Shown here: piece after piece, positions 46,614 to 56,391 of the stretch
Numbering within the stretch: position 1 is the first letter of the stretch
Layout: every line of letters starts with the position of its first letter
Source: Fodinicola acaciae
Lineage (GTDB): Bacteria; Actinomycetota; Actinomycetes; Mycobacteriales; HKI-0501
NCBI RefSeq assembly: GCF_010993745.1
Contig: NZ_WOTN01000002.1
Span: 2,046,001-2,110,000 of the forward strand
Reading direction: 5' to 3'
Length of the DNA stretch: 64,000 nt
The notes under the pieces: generated by a model
Told to the model about the DNA's origin: nothing
Databases searched by the model: none
What the model saw: only the letters and a program-made list of their open reading frames with translations
Translations under genes and position numbers: made by a program

Positions 46614-49409
46614 ATGCGGACCCGATTCATCGGACGTGCCGGACTGGTGGCCGAGTTCGGCGACCGCTTGACCGACCTACGCGCCGGTCACGGCGCGGCC
46701 ATCCTGCTGGGCGGCGAGCCTGGGATCGGCAAGAGCTCCCTCGTCGACGAGTACGTGCGCATCGCCGAAAGCGACGGCGTGCCGGTGCTGTACGGCCGCG
46801 CGGTCGAGGATTCCGGTGCGCCGCCGTACTGGCCGTGGACCGGCCTGCTCGAGCGCGCTGCTTCTCCGGAGCTGACACCGGACCTGCTGACAGCCGACGA
46901 CACCGCCGACGACAGTCCAGCCACCCGCCAGCGGGCGCGGTTCGACGTGTGGCGGCGTACGACCGCCGCGCTCGCGAAAGCAGCCAACTCACGTGGTCTG
47001 GTGGTGGTGATCGACGACCTCCACTGGGCCGACGAGCTGTCGTTGTTGCTGGTCAGGCACATCTGCGCGGACATCGACCGGATGCCGCTGCTGTTCGTCG
47101 GCGCTTATCGCGACCGCGATCTCGGCGCGCCGCTCGTGCTGCCGCGGTCGCTGGCGGAGATCGTGGCGATGCCGGCGGCGTACGCGACAGACCTGGAGCC
47201 GTTGGCGGCCGACGATGTCGCGGCGTACGTCCGAAACGTCGCCGGCGCGCCGGTCGCTGACGCCTGGATCCGGCGCATCCACGCGCGCACCGGCGGCAAC
47301 GCGCTGTTCGTCCGCGAGCTCACCAGGCTGCTCGTCCAGCGTGGCGCGCTGGCGGGTCCGGTCGCCGATCCGCCGCTGCCGGCCGAGCTGCGCCGGCTGC
47401 TCGCATACCAGCTTGGCCGGCTGACACCGGCCTGCCGCGAGCTGGTGGACGCGTGCGCGGTGATTGGCGACGAGGTCGATCCGGCGCTGCTGGACGTGCT
47501 CCTCGACGGTCCGGCCGCGATCAGCGAGGCGGTGGCGGCCGGCGTGCTGGTCGAGGCGGACGACGGCGTCGGCCAGCCGCGGTTCTCGCACTCGCTGCTG
47601 CGTGAGGTCGCGTACGCGGAGCTGCCGCACGACCGCCGTGTCGGCTGGCACGCTCGGCTCGCCGCGCACCTCGATCGCGCGGCCGCGGTCGACAGCACGC
47701 GGCTTGGCGAGCGCGCGAGCCACTGGGTCCGCGCGGTGACCGGCGCGGAGTCGGCGCGTTCCGCGCTGGCCGCCTGCCGGGACGCGGCCGCGCACGCCGT
47801 GACGCGGCTGGCGTTCGACGACGCGGCCAGGTGGTACGCGGCCGCACTCGGCCTGATTCCGACCGCCGGCGGCGGTGACCAGACCAGGGCTCGGCTCCTG
47901 CTGGACCTCGCCGCGGTGGACTACTGGTCCGGCCAGGTGACCAGCGCGTTGGACCGCTGCGTCGAGGCGATGGAGCTGGCCGAGCGCCTCGCCGACGGCT
48001 CGGTCGCCGCCGCGGCCGCGGTGCAGGTCCAAGGCATCGGCGGCGACCCCAACCGTACGATCGCCTCTCTGTGCGAGCGCGCGCGTGCGCTGCTGAGCAA
48101 GGCCGATGGTGCGCTGTACGCGCGCGTACTCGCCGCTCACTCGCGCGCGCTTGGTGAGCTCGCCGAGTTCGACGCGGCAGAGGAGCTGAGCCGCGAGGCG
48201 TTGCTGGTCGCGGAACAGTCCGCCGAGCCGACCGCGATGGCCGAGGCGATGCACGCGCGGCACCAGCTGATCATGGGTCCGGACGGCGTCGCCGAGCGGC
48301 TCGCGCTCGGTGCGCGGCTGCGTGACCTGGCCGGACAGCCGGGTGACGCGCTCTGGGGTCATCTGTGGCGGCTGACCGCGGCGTTCGAGGTCGGCACGAT
48401 GCCGGCCGTCGACAGCGAGATCGCGTCACTGGCGGCGCTCGTCGATCGGTACGGCTGGCCGCTGGCGCGGTGGCACATGCTCCGCGCACAGGCATCGCGT
48501 CACCTGCTGGTCGGCCACTTCGCCGAGGCTGAGGAGCTGACCGTACGCGCGCGTGACTCCGTCGCCGGCACGCAGGACCGGACGGCGACGGCGCTCTTCC
48601 TGTCGTTCGCGTCGACGCTGGCGCGGCTGACCGGCCGGTTCGGCCGGCATGGCGTGGAGGAGGCGGCCGAATCGGTGCCGCCGGTGCCGGTGATCATGGC
48701 CGGTCTGGCGCACTATTTCCTGGTGGCTGGCGACTTGGACCGCGCCATGTCCTTCTATCGAGTCGTACGTCCGCACCTGCCGTCGCTGCGCAAGGACGTG
48801 GCCTTCCTGGCGGTGCTCAACGGCGTCTCGGCAGTGGCCGTCGCCACCGGCGACCTGGCGGCCGCCGAGGAATGCTATGAGCACCTGTTGCCGTACGGCA
48901 CGGTCTACAACAACGCCGTCCAGGGTTGCGCCGGATCGGTCTCGCGACCGCTCGGCATGCTGGCGGCGGCGCTCGGCAAGGCGGAGGCCGCCGACCGGCA
49001 CCTGACCGACGCGGTCGCGATGGAGCGGCGGATCGGCGCTGTGCCGTTCCTCGCGCTCGCGCAGCTGGAACACGCGAAAGTCCTGGCCAGCCAAGGCACG
49101 CGCGGCGGCGAGCGGGCGCGGGAGCTGCTGGAGTCGTGCCTACGCGTGGCCCGTCGGCTGGGCATGGCGCCGACGGTGGAGGCTGCCACGGCGCTGCAGG
49201 AGCGGCTGACCGCCGGGCCGCCGCTGACCCGCCGCGAGCGCGAGATCGCCCAGCTGATCGCCGACGGCCTGTCCAACCGGCAGATCGCCGAACGGTTCGT
49301 GCTGTCCGAGCGTACGGTCGAAACGCACGTCCGCAGCGTGTTGTCCAAGCTCCAGCTCGGCAACCGTACGCACGTCGCCGCCTGGGTCGCGCGCGGCGGC
49401 CTGCGATAG
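46614..49409 (+). CDS. LuxR-family regulator with AAA ATPase domain (LAL type)
   Basis: The 931-residue protein has an N-terminal AAA ATPase domain (Walker A LGGEPGIGKSSL near residues 32-43, Walker B LVVVIDDLHWADEL near 125). A long helical TPR-like middle region follows. The C-terminal LuxR-type helix-turn-helix reads LTRREREIAQLIADGLSNRQ, then ERTVETHVRSVLSKL. Such LAL regulators use ATP and an inducer to activate transcription. No biosynthetic cluster is adjacent, so the target is unknown. Its upstream region is composite repeat R5. Confidence 0.92.
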   Translation: MRTRFIGRAGLVAEFGDRLTDLRAGHGAAILLGGEPGIGKSSLVDEYVRIAESDGVPVLYGRAVEDSGAPPYWPWTGLLERAASPELTPDLLTADDTADDSPATRQRARFDVWRRTTAALAKAANSRGLVVVIDDLHWADELSLLLVRHICADIDRMPLLFVGAYRDRDLGAPLVLPRSLAEIVAMPAAYATDLEPLAADDVAAYVRNVAGAPVADAWIRRIHARTGGNALFVRELTRLLVQRGALAGPVADPPLPAELRRLLAYQLGRLTPACRELVDACAVIGDEVDPALLDVLLDGPAAISEAVAAGVLVEADDGVGQPRFSHSLLREVAYAELPHDRRVGWHARLAAHLDRAAAVDSTRLGERASHWVRAVTGAESARSALAACRDAAAHAVTRLAFDDAARWYAAALGLIPTAGGGDQTRARLLLDLAAVDYWSGQVTSALDRCVEAMELAERLADGSVAAAAAVQVQGIGGDPNRTIASLCERARALLSKADGALYARVLAAHSRALGELAEFDAAEELSREALLVAEQSAEPTAMAEAMHARHQLIMGPDGVAERLALGARLRDLAGQPGDALWGHLWRLTAAFEVGTMPAVDSEIASLAALVDRYGWPLARWHMLRAQASRHLLVGHFAEAEELTVRARDSVAGTQDRTATALFLSFASTLARLTGRFGRHGVEEAAESVPPVPVIMAGLAHYFLVAGDLDRAMSFYRVVRPHLPSLRKDVAFLAVLNGVSAVAVATGDLAAAEECYEHLLPYGTVYNNAVQGCAGSVSRPLGMLAAALGKAEAADRHLTDAVAMERRIGAVPFLALAQLEHAKVLASQGTRGGERARELLESCLRVARRLGMAPTVEAATALQERLTAGPPLTRREREIAQLIADGLSNRQIAERFVLSERTVETHVRSVLSKLQLGNRTHVAAWVARGGLR

Positions 49410-49473
49410 CTGCGTGCCGCGGTTGCGTGCTGACACTGACGCGCTGTCGACCGCGGGCTGCGATCGTACGACC

Positions 49474-49929
49474 ATGCATGCACGTGTCCAGGTGAGCCGC
49501 GACGCGACGGTCGGCGATTACCTCTTCGAGCAGATCGGCGACGGCCGCCGGATGACGGTCAGCCTGCTGGCCGCCGCCGATGGCGATGTTTTCGAGGTGC
49601 GGCAGGACATCCACGGCTCGGCGTCGCCGGCGCGCGTGATGTCCGCCGGATATTTCGACGGTCCGCTCAGTCCCGTACGGATCGCCGCCGAGGACGAGGC
49701 CGCCGCGCAGGCCGCGGCCGTCGTCGCGACTTTTCCTGGTTTCGTCCGCACACTGCGGCTGTGGCAGCCGGTCTCGCGCGGCTTGGTGGTGCTCACCATG
49801 TGCCGGTCGATCGACGGCCTGGAGGCGCTGCGCCGAGCCGTGGACGCGTTGCCTGACCGCGATCCGGTGCTGTTGCCGGGACCTGACCGCAGTGAGATCT
49901 ATCGCGTCGTCACTCTGGCACGTACGTAG
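49474..49929 (+). CDS. Hypothetical protein (151 aa)
   Basis: I do not recognise a family. The soluble protein has a beta-rich N-terminal half (VGDYLFEQIGDGRRMTVSLL) and a helical C-terminal half (DGLEALRRAVDALPDRD). It follows the LuxR gene by 64 bp on the same strand and overlaps the convergent reductase gene by 20 bp. The ATG at 49474 is preferred over upstream starts because the sequence before it has Cys/Arg-rich non-coding character. Confidence 0.65.
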   Translation: MHARVQVSRDATVGDYLFEQIGDGRRMTVSLLAAADGDVFEVRQDIHGSASPARVMSAGYFDGPLSPVRIAAEDEAAAQAAAVVATFPGFVRTLRLWQPVSRGLVVLTMCRSIDGLEALRRAVDALPDRDPVLLPGPDRSEIYRVVTLART

Positions 49930-50452
49930 CGACAATCGTGCCGTTCTTCAGAGATGTCGTGCGCACCAACCGCAAATCGACCTCGGCCGGATCGACCTCG
50001 GAGAAGAGCCGGCGACCTTTTCCCACGATCACTGGCAGATAGAGAAACTCGTACTCGTCGACCAAGCCGTGCCGGACGAGCGTGCGGTCGAGCTGGCTGG
50101 TGCCGTATTTGATCAGGTCCCTGCCCGGCTGGCTCTTCAGCTTGCGGATCTCCTCGACCGGATCGCCGGCCAGCAGCGTCGCGTTCCAGGTGGTTTCCCG
50201 CAATGTCGTGGAAACGACGTGTTTGGGCATGGCGTTGATCGTGTCGATGTACGGATCGCCGTGCAGCTGTCCCCAGCTCCCGGCGAACTTCTCGTACGCG
50301 CCGCGGCCGAGCACGAAAGCGTCGCAGTGAGCCAGCTTGGCCATGGAATACTCACGGCTCTCCTCATCGAAATGCTCGCCGACCCATTCCCACGGTGCTT
50401 CCACCACGCCGTCCATCGACACCAGCGTCGACTCGATCAACCTGCGCGTCAT
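49910..50452 (-). CDS. Dihydrofolate reductase family protein (RibD C-terminal type)
   Basis: The 180-residue protein has the DHFR-like fold of the RibD C-terminal family. It starts RRLIESTLVSMDGVVEAP, has FVLGRGAYEKFAGSW, and ends with FLYLPVIVGKGRRLF. Members reduce pyrimidines or have unknown NAD(P)H-dependent activity. A folate role is not implied. ATG at 50452 has AAGGAG upstream. It overlaps the convergent hypothetical gene by 20 bp. Confidence 0.9.
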   Translation of the reverse strand: MTRRLIESTLVSMDGVVEAPWEWVGEHFDEESREYSMAKLAHCDAFVLGRGAYEKFAGSWGQLHGDPYIDTINAMPKHVVSTTLRETTWNATLLAGDPVEEIRKLKSQPGRDLIKYGTSQLDRTLVRHGLVDEYEFLYLPVIVGKGRRLFSEVDPAEVDLRLVRTTSLKNGTIVATYVPE

Positions 50453-50522
50453 CGCGTTCTCCTTCAGCGTCACCGACAGTCCGCCAATGCAGACCGGGCA
50501 ACCCACCGAAAGGAATCGGTGG

Positions 50523-51443
50523 TCAGGCGAGTACGGACGACACGGCGGCCGGAGCGTCATGCGGCGTCGACAAAACGGCATATCGGCCACCGCCGGCGGC
50601 GGCCAAAGCACGGCAGGTCTGTTCACCGACCGCCTCCTCACCAGAAGGCGGTGTGAGAGCGAGGACATGCAGGCGTACGCCCAAAGACCGCGCCGTGCCG
50701 GCGATCGGCACCGGATCGGCGCCTTCGGTGCGTACGCCGTCGGTCAGCAGCAAAACCTCGCGGCGCGCGGCTCGCGCGATGCGCGCTTGGTCAAAGGCCG
50801 CCCGCAGAGCCAACGCGAGGTCGGTCGTGCCGCCACCACGTAAATCCGCCAGCTTCTCGACCAGCGACGCGACCGACGCGGCTGGCGCCATCGGCTGCAA
50901 AACCACGGCACGGGACCAAAAAGCGAGCACCGCAAGCTCGGCCGCACCGACCCGGTGGCACAGCGCGCCGGCGGTCAGCACGGCGGTCGCCAGCCGCTCG
51001 CCGGCGACCGAGCCGGACGAGTCGACGACCAGCAGATAGGCCGACGAACTCCGTTTCCAGCCACGGAAAACCAGGTCGTCCAGCTGCGGCCGGTGGATGC
51101 CGGTGAGCCGGTTGAGCGTCACGTCCAGGTCGAGGTCGGCGCCGGCGTACGGGTCGGTCAGCAGTCCGAGCTGGGGCCGGCCGAGTCCACGCGGTGCCGC
51201 CACGCCGGCCGGACGCAGCGCCAGGCGAGTGGCCAGAAGCCGTGCCTTGGCACGTAAATCTCGGTCGTGGGCCCGAGTCAGGTCGGCCAGCAAAGCCAAA
51301 CCCTCGGCCGGATCCAGGCCCGACAGCGCGTTTTCGTCCAGCACACCGGCTTCCGGCGACACCGTCGACAGGTCGGCATGGCGATGCGCCAGCTCCGACC
51401 GGCCGACCGTACGCGATGCCTGTGACCGCAACAGCGACGACAC
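50523..51443 (-). CDS. VWA domain protein, MoxR partner
   Basis: The protein (about 306 residues) contains a von Willebrand factor A domain with an intact metal-ion-dependent adhesion site: VVDSSGS (DxSxS), a Thr in GGGTTDLALAL, and the Asp in LLTDGVRTEG. Upstream helices (LADLTRAHDRDLRAKARLLA) are typical of MoxR-associated partners. With the MoxR ATPase it probably forms a chaperone that activates a metalloenzyme or membrane complex. The GTG at 51443 is the first in-frame start after the MoxR stop but lacks a good binding site, so the start is uncertain. Confidence 0.85.
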   Translation of the reverse strand: MSSLLRSQASRTVGRSELAHRHADLSTVSPEAGVLDENALSGLDPAEGLALLADLTRAHDRDLRAKARLLATRLALRPAGVAAPRGLGRPQLGLLTDPYAGADLDLDVTLNRLTGIHRPQLDDLVFRGWKRSSSAYLLVVDSSGSVAGERLATAVLTAGALCHRVGAAELAVLAFWSRAVVLQPMAPAASVASLVEKLADLRGGGTTDLALALRAAFDQARIARAARREVLLLTDGVRTEGADPVPIAGTARSLGVRLHVLALTPPSGEEAVGEQTCRALAAAGGGRYAVLSTPHDAPAAVSSVLA

Positions 51444-51496
51444 CGCGCCCGGATCGCTGATGACCGGCCCGGCGTCCGGCGGCGGCTCGCCGGGCC

Positions 51497-52369
51497 TCAG
51501 GCTTTTCCCGAGCTGCCTTCCCAGATCTCGGTGACCACCTCTTCTGCCGTCCGTCCGTTGCCGTCGACCAGCGTGATCCGGCCGGTCAGCGCCGCCAACG
51601 CGGCATCCAGCGAGAAATCGTCGGTGTCGCGGATCGCGGAAAGCTCGCGCGCGACCAGCACGGTGTCGATCGCGCCGCGTACGGACGCCGGCACGCGGAT
51701 CTCGGGATGCGTACGCGTCGCGCGCACGGCTCGGACCGCCTGCCGCGCCAGCGGCGAGTCGGTGCCCGTCTCGGCGCGTACGATCGCCAGCTCCGCATCC
51801 TCGTCCTGGTAGCCCATCGCCACCCGGCACGAGCGGTCATAGAGTGCCGGCGTGATCCGGGTCGTGCCGATCGCGTCGTACGGGTTCATCGCGGCGATCA
51901 GCCGGAAGGTCGGCTCGGCCGGCACCGTGCCGACCCGCGGCAGGTGGATCTGCCGCTCGGACAGCACGCCGAGCAGCAGGTTGAGCGTCTCCTCCGGGAT
52001 CCGGTTGAGCTCTTCCACGTACAACAGCGCGCCGCCGGTCATCGCCCGCAGCAGAGGCCCAGGCACGAAGTTTCCTTCGTGGTAGTCCTCGGTGAGCACG
52101 CGCGACGGGTCGTGGTGGCCGGCCAGCCGCGCTGGCGTCAGCTCGGCGTTGCCTTCCACCAGCACGAGCGGCAGCCCGGCGCCGGCCGCCAGCGCGGTCA
52201 GCAGCGTCGTCTTGCCGGTCCCCGGCGGGCCTTCCAGCAGGATGTTGCGGCCGGCGCCGAGCGCGGCCGCGACCACCTCGGCCTCGCGGCGCCTGGCGAC
52301 AAGGCGGTCGCCGGCCGCCGCGATCATCGCGGCGACCGGCAACACACCGTCAGAAGACGATGACGCCAC
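51497..52369 (-). CDS. MoxR-family AAA ATPase
   Basis: The 290-residue AAA+ protein has Walker A LEGPPGTGKTTLL (about residues 44-56), Walker B LLYVEELNRI, and sensor 1 RLIAAMNP. MoxR proteins act with VWA partners, one of which is encoded immediately downstream. The GTG start at 52369 lies inside the end of the alcohol dehydrogenase gene (20-bp overlap), which suggests that the dehydrogenase and chaperone genes are one transcript. A shorter start at the ATG for residue 15 is possible. Confidence 0.9.
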   Translation of the reverse strand: MASSSSDGVLPVAAMIAAAGDRLVARRREAEVVAAALGAGRNILLEGPPGTGKTTLLTALAAGAGLPLVLVEGNAELTPARLAGHHDPSRVLTEDYHEGNFVPGPLLRAMTGGALLYVEELNRIPEETLNLLLGVLSERQIHLPRVGTVPAEPTFRLIAAMNPYDAIGTTRITPALYDRSCRVAMGYQDEDAELAIVRAETGTDSPLARQAVRAVRATRTHPEIRVPASVRGAIDTVLVARELSAIRDTDDFSLDAALAALTGRITLVDGNGRTAEEVVTEIWEGSSGKA

Positions 52370-53465
52370 GGATGTTCTTACCGTCGTGCATGTCCTTGTA
52401 ACCCTGGTTGATGTCGTCCAGCGTGTACGTGTTGGTGATCAGCTCATCGAGCTTCAACTTGCCGGCCTTGTAGAGCGACAGCATCAGCAAGATGTCCTTC
52501 TTGGGGTTGGACGCGCCGAACAGCGACCCCTGCAGCCGCTTCTGGAAGAGCGTCAGCTCGCCGATGCTGATCGGCAGGCCGACGTCGGTGATGTTGCCGA
52601 GGCCGGTGACCACGCACGTTCCGGCCTTGCGGATCGCCGCGAACGCGCCGGCGACGTGCTCGCCCTTGGTGACGCCGACGGTGACGATCGCCGAGTCGGC
52701 GCCCTGGCCGTTGGTCAGCGACCGCGCGATCTCGGCGCCCTCCTCGATGGTCTCGGCCGCGTGCGTGGCACCGAGTTCCTGTGCCTTCTCCCGTTTGAAG
52801 GCGACCGGGTCGACCGCGATGACGTTGGCCGCGCCGGCGTGCGCGGCACCCTGTACGGCGTTGATGCCGATGCCGCCGACGCCCATCACGATGACCGTGT
52901 CACCGGGATAGACCGCCGCCGAGTTGACCGCCGACCCCCAGCCCGTACCGACACCGCAGCCGGTGAGTACGGCCTTGGACAGGTCGAGGTCCTCGTCCAC
53001 CTTCACCGCGTTGTCGACGGACACGACGGTGTGCTCGGCGAACGTACCGAGGCCGCACATCTGGCCGACCGGCGCGCCGTCCATCGTCGTACGGAAGCTG
53101 GTCGGGTCGTCCGGGCGTCCGCCGGAGAGCAGGCCGGCGCCGAGGTCGCAGAGGTTCTGCATGCCGGCGGCACACCAGCGGCAGCGGCCGCAGCTGGGCA
53201 GGAACGAGAAGACGACCTTGTCGCCTTCGCTGAAGCCGGGTGTGTTCGGGCCGACACCGGCGACCACGCCGGCTCCCTCGTGGCCGCCGATCATCGGATA
53301 GACGCCGGCCGGGATGTCACCGGTGGCGATGTGGTCGTCGCTGTGGCACAGGCCGGCGGCCGACATCTTGATCAGCAGCTCGTTCTGCCGCGGCTCGCCG
53401 AGGTCGACCTCACCCACCTCGAACTGACCAGGAGCCTTGCGGACGAACGCGGCACGGGTCTTCAT
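52350..53465 (-). CDS. NDMA-type zinc-dependent alcohol dehydrogenase
   Basis: The 371-residue medium-chain dehydrogenase has catalytic zinc ligands in GLCHSDDH and the GGHEGAGVV motif. The structural zinc Cys cluster reads CGRCRWCAAGMQNLC, and the nucleotide fold is VMGVGGIGINAVQGA. It fits the actinobacterial N,N-dimethyl-4-nitrosoaniline-dependent alcohol dehydrogenase group, which keeps its nicotinamide cofactor tightly bound and uses an alternative electron acceptor, often mycofactocin. No mycofactocin genes are in the window. GGAGG precedes the ATG. Mycothiol-linked formaldehyde oxidation is an alternative. Confidence 0.9.
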   Translation of the reverse strand: MKTRAAFVRKAPGQFEVGEVDLGEPRQNELLIKMSAAGLCHSDDHIATGDIPAGVYPMIGGHEGAGVVAGVGPNTPGFSEGDKVVFSFLPSCGRCRWCAAGMQNLCDLGAGLLSGGRPDDPTSFRTTMDGAPVGQMCGLGTFAEHTVVSVDNAVKVDEDLDLSKAVLTGCGVGTGWGSAVNSAAVYPGDTVIVMGVGGIGINAVQGAAHAGAANVIAVDPVAFKREKAQELGATHAAETIEEGAEIARSLTNGQGADSAIVTVGVTKGEHVAGAFAAIRKAGTCVVTGLGNITDVGLPISIGELTLFQKRLQGSLFGASNPKKDILLMLSLYKAGKLKLDELITNTYTLDDINQGYKDMHDGKNIRGVIVF

Positions 53466-53763
53466 TGCGGCCTCCGGTGTGAGCGTTGGTGATGTTCGCA
53501 GGCTATGGCCCCGGTGTGGTCCAGCACACCCCCAACCAACCCGCCAGTTGCCTGTCCGATCGGTCAGTGATCTGGATGTGAGGTCGGCGCGTACGGGCAA
53601 CCGGTGCGGTCGTTCGAGCGTCGAAGCAGGTAGGGAGTGAGACCGCAGGTGGATGGCCGGTACGTCGCAGTCATGACATGGCGGTCGGCGACTTCGCCGG
53701 GGTGTCAGCGGTGGCTACTCTGGTCAGGCATCGGAAGAAGACACCGGCGGAGCAAGGAGGCTC

Positions 53764-55434
53764 ATGTCCCAGGCGGCGGGTTCCGCGCCGGAAGCAGTGC
53801 TCGACCTGGTCTGCGGACCGGAGAGCGTGCTGCCGGAGTCCCGGTCGCGCTACCGGCTGATCTCGCATCTGGCCTCCGGCGGCCAGGCCGAGGTCTATCG
53901 CGCGGTACGGATGTCGGCCGGGGTCGCCTCCAGCCCGGTCACGGTCAAGGTGTTCCGGGCCAGCGAGGGCCGGCCGCTGATCGACCAGCTGCGGTCCTGG
54001 GACAAGGGCGACGCGGTGCTCGCCGACCTGAACGTGCGGGGCATCCCCGGCATCTGCCGGCGGATCGAGGGCTTCATGGCCGGCCATCCGCATCCGCCGG
54101 GGACGCTGCCGCCGCGCGGCATCGCCGGTGTGCCGGACGAGGTGCCGTACCAGGTGCTCGACTACCTGCCTGGCTGGGCCCTGCGCGACATGGTCAACGG
54201 CGCGTACCCGAAGGTCGAAGGCCGTCCGGTGTTGCGCAGCCTGGCCGACGTGCTGCTCGCCCTGCACCATCCGGTCGCGACCGCCAGTCCGGTGCTGCAC
54301 ATGGACCTGACGCCGGCCAACGTGGTCGTCCTGCCGGACGGCAGCCCGCGGCTGATCGACTTCACCGGTGCGCGTTACGACCGGCCTGACTACATCACCT
54401 CGGTCGCCTTCACCGCCAAGGCCGGTGGTCCGGAGGCGCTGACCGGCCGGGTCGGTCCGGCCTACGACGTGCACGGCTTCGGGGCTATCGCATACTTCCT
54501 GGTCACCGGACAGCTGCCGCGCGAGGTCGCGGAGAGCACCGTGGTGTCCGGACCGGAGATGCCGCGCGCGCGGTGGTCGATCCTGAAGCCGGCGGCCGCG
54601 CTGGACTCCGCGCCGAAGCTGCGCGAGCACCTGCTGCAGCCGCTGATGGACCAGCCGGGCGACCGGCCGCTGACCACCGACCTGCCGGAGTGGGTCGACC
54701 GGCTCGCCGAGCTGGCGGCCGCGTATCCGATCTCCGGTGGCCTGGCGACCTGGGCCGGTGGCCGGCGCTCCGTACGCGGCTCGGCGCGGGTCACCAGCGG
54801 TGCCGGAGCCGGCGCCGCCGCGGCGTCGTTCGTCGCGACCGTGCCGGCGATCGTCAAGCCGGCCGACAGCGCGGCCGCCGCGAAGCCGCCGACGGCGAAG
54901 GCGAGCGCGGCGGTGGCGCCGACGGTGCCTCGGGCGGAGCCGGTGAACGGCACGCGGGTCGACATCGCGCGGCCGCCGGAGACGCGCGGACAGGCGCGTG
55001 GTGCCTCGAAGGTGCCGGTGGCGCCTCAGCCGCCTCAGCAACCGCCGACCCTGGACGAGCCGGCCGCCCCGCCGCCGGAGTCGCGCCGGTCGTACGGTCC
55101 CAAGCGCGGCCGGCTGCTGTCCATCCTCGGCGGCGTGTTCCTCGGCGTCTGCTACATGATCTGGGCCGCGGTGACCGCGTTGAACACCGTCACCGGCGCG
55201 TCGCGCACGGACACGCAGACGCTCACCACCGAGCTCGGCGTGGCCGCCGTGCTGGCGCTGGTGGCCGCGATCGTGCCGTTCTGGATGTGCCGGCTGGTCG
55301 GCCGGCTGTTGCTCGGCTGGCGCCAGCGCCGCGGCGCGCTGCCGTCGCACCTGATCGGCACCGCGTTCTCGGTGCTGAGCGGCATCACCTTCCTGTCCGC
55401 GACGCCGGCCGTACACATTCCTTTCCTCAACTGA
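53764..55434 (+). CDS. Membrane-bound Ser/Thr protein kinase-like protein
   Basis: The 556-residue protein has an N-terminal kinase domain. The Gly-rich loop is LASGGQAEVYRAV, the ATP-anchoring Lys lies in VTVKVF, the catalytic loop is HMDLTPANVV (HxD-x4-N) and the metal motif is DFTG instead of DFG. After an Ala/Pro-rich linker (about 330-450) there are three hydrophobic segments (about 460-545). It is probably anchored in the membrane with the kinase inside. Catalysis is plausible but the DFG change makes it uncertain. AAGGAGG lies three bases before the ATG. The 298 bp upstream hold no other gene. Confidence 0.85.
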   Translation: MSQAAGSAPEAVLDLVCGPESVLPESRSRYRLISHLASGGQAEVYRAVRMSAGVASSPVTVKVFRASEGRPLIDQLRSWDKGDAVLADLNVRGIPGICRRIEGFMAGHPHPPGTLPPRGIAGVPDEVPYQVLDYLPGWALRDMVNGAYPKVEGRPVLRSLADVLLALHHPVATASPVLHMDLTPANVVVLPDGSPRLIDFTGARYDRPDYITSVAFTAKAGGPEALTGRVGPAYDVHGFGAIAYFLVTGQLPREVAESTVVSGPEMPRARWSILKPAAALDSAPKLREHLLQPLMDQPGDRPLTTDLPEWVDRLAELAAAYPISGGLATWAGGRRSVRGSARVTSGAGAGAAAASFVATVPAIVKPADSAAAAKPPTAKASAAVAPTVPRAEPVNGTRVDIARPPETRGQARGASKVPVAPQPPQQPPTLDEPAAPPPESRRSYGPKRGRLLSILGGVFLGVCYMIWAAVTALNTVTGASRTDTQTLTTELGVAAVLALVAAIVPFWMCRLVGRLLLGWRQRRGALPSHLIGTAFSVLSGITFLSATPAVHIPFLN

Positions 55435-55580
55435 GCCGGTTTTGGCGCGGTGTTGGGGAGGGGATGAAACTGCAAGCTCCGTACGTCACATCAGGCGCAT
55501 CCTGATCACGCGTACGCGGAGTGGGTCGGATACGGTGACCGTGCACGATTTGTTCGGACCCCAGAAGGTGTGACGAGCGC

Positions 55581-55871
55581 ATGACCCCACTTGAGATCGT
55601 CGGGATTTTCGTCGGCATCCCCGCCGCGGTCGTTCTGGTGATCGCCGCGCTGGTGTACGGCACGAGCGCGCGGCGCTCCACCCGCTATCGTCCCGGCCGG
55701 CCGTTCGACTTCGCTCCGGTGTGGTTCCTCGCCGCCGCACCCGACGCCGGCGCGGTCGGCGCTCCGCGGACCACCGCCGGCCAGCTCGAGGCAGCTGCGC
55801 AGGAGTCCGTACCGGCCGGCCAGAGCGAGCCGGCCGCCGAGTCCAAGGGTGGCGCAAGTGGCAGCTGGTGA
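55581..55871 (+). CDS. Small membrane protein, possibly aa3 oxidase subunit CtaJ-like
   Basis: The 96-residue protein has one N-terminal membrane segment (IVGIFVGIPAAVVLVIAALVYG), then an Arg-rich PGRPFDFAPVWFLAA motif and a polar Ala/Ser tail. This layout, together with a DUF5130 gene immediately downstream, resembles the small CtaJ accessory subunit described for the actinobacterial supercomplex oxidase. That identification comes from memory of the family, not a search. Its end lies 13 bp before the next start. Confidence 0.6.
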   Translation: MTPLEIVGIFVGIPAAVVLVIAALVYGTSARRSTRYRPGRPFDFAPVWFLAAAPDAGAVGAPRTTAGQLEAAAQESVPAGQSEPAAESKGGASGSW

Positions 55872-55884
55872 CGGAGGTGCAGTG

Positions 55885-56343
55885 GTGACCGAGGACAACC
55901 CGGTTCCCGTACAGGTGACCGAGTCCGGTGAGACCGTCACCCCACCGATCAACGAGTCCAAGGACATCTCCGACCCGGAGCCGGGGGAGAGCCCGTTCAA
56001 CTCGCGGCAACTCATCCGCATCGACGAGGCCCTGACCGCCGCCGACCGCGAGTCCGGCCTGACCTTCAGCGTCTACGTCGGTGCCTTGGCGGAGAACACG
56101 CGCGAAGACGCCTTCCGCCTGCACGACGAGCTGCCCGACCCAGCCAAGTCGGTCCTCATCGCCATCTCACCCGACCAGCAGAAGGTCGAAATCGTCACCG
56201 GCTCCGGCGCCGCCCTCCGTATTCCCGACCGGATCTGCGCACTGGCCGCCCTGTCGATGACCGCCGCCTTCGCCGGCGGAGACTTGACCGCCGGGATCGT
56301 GACCGGCTTGCGGATGTTGGCTGACCACACCAAAGGCAGCTAA
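55885..56343 (+). CDS. DUF5130 family protein (TPM-like)
   Basis: The 152-residue protein fits DUF5130/TPM-like proteins. LIRIDEALTAADRESGLTFS is followed by VYVGALAENTREDA and a C-terminal LAALSMTAAFAGGDLTAGIV. There is no signal peptide or hydrophobic anchor. The GTG at 55885 is chosen because GGAGG lies seven bases upstream. It follows the small membrane protein gene closely and is probably co-transcribed with it. A strong terminator lies 19 bp after its stop. Function is unknown. Confidence 0.8.
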   Translation: MTEDNPVPVQVTESGETVTPPINESKDISDPEPGESPFNSRQLIRIDEALTAADRESGLTFSVYVGALAENTREDAFRLHDELPDPAKSVLIAISPDQQKVEIVTGSGAALRIPDRICALAALSMTAAFAGGDLTAGIVTGLRMLADHTKGS

Positions 56344-56361
56344 GGGCCGAGGCTCTTTCCA

Positions 56362-56391
56362 CGCGGCGCCGGGTTCCTGGCGCCGCGTTTT
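56362..56391 (+). terminator. Rho-independent terminator after DUF5130 gene
   Basis: CGCGGCGCC (56362-56370) pairs with GGCGCCGCG (56379-56387) around an 8-base loop and is followed by TTTT. It closes the two-gene unit. Composite repeat R6 starts directly after it. Confidence 0.7.
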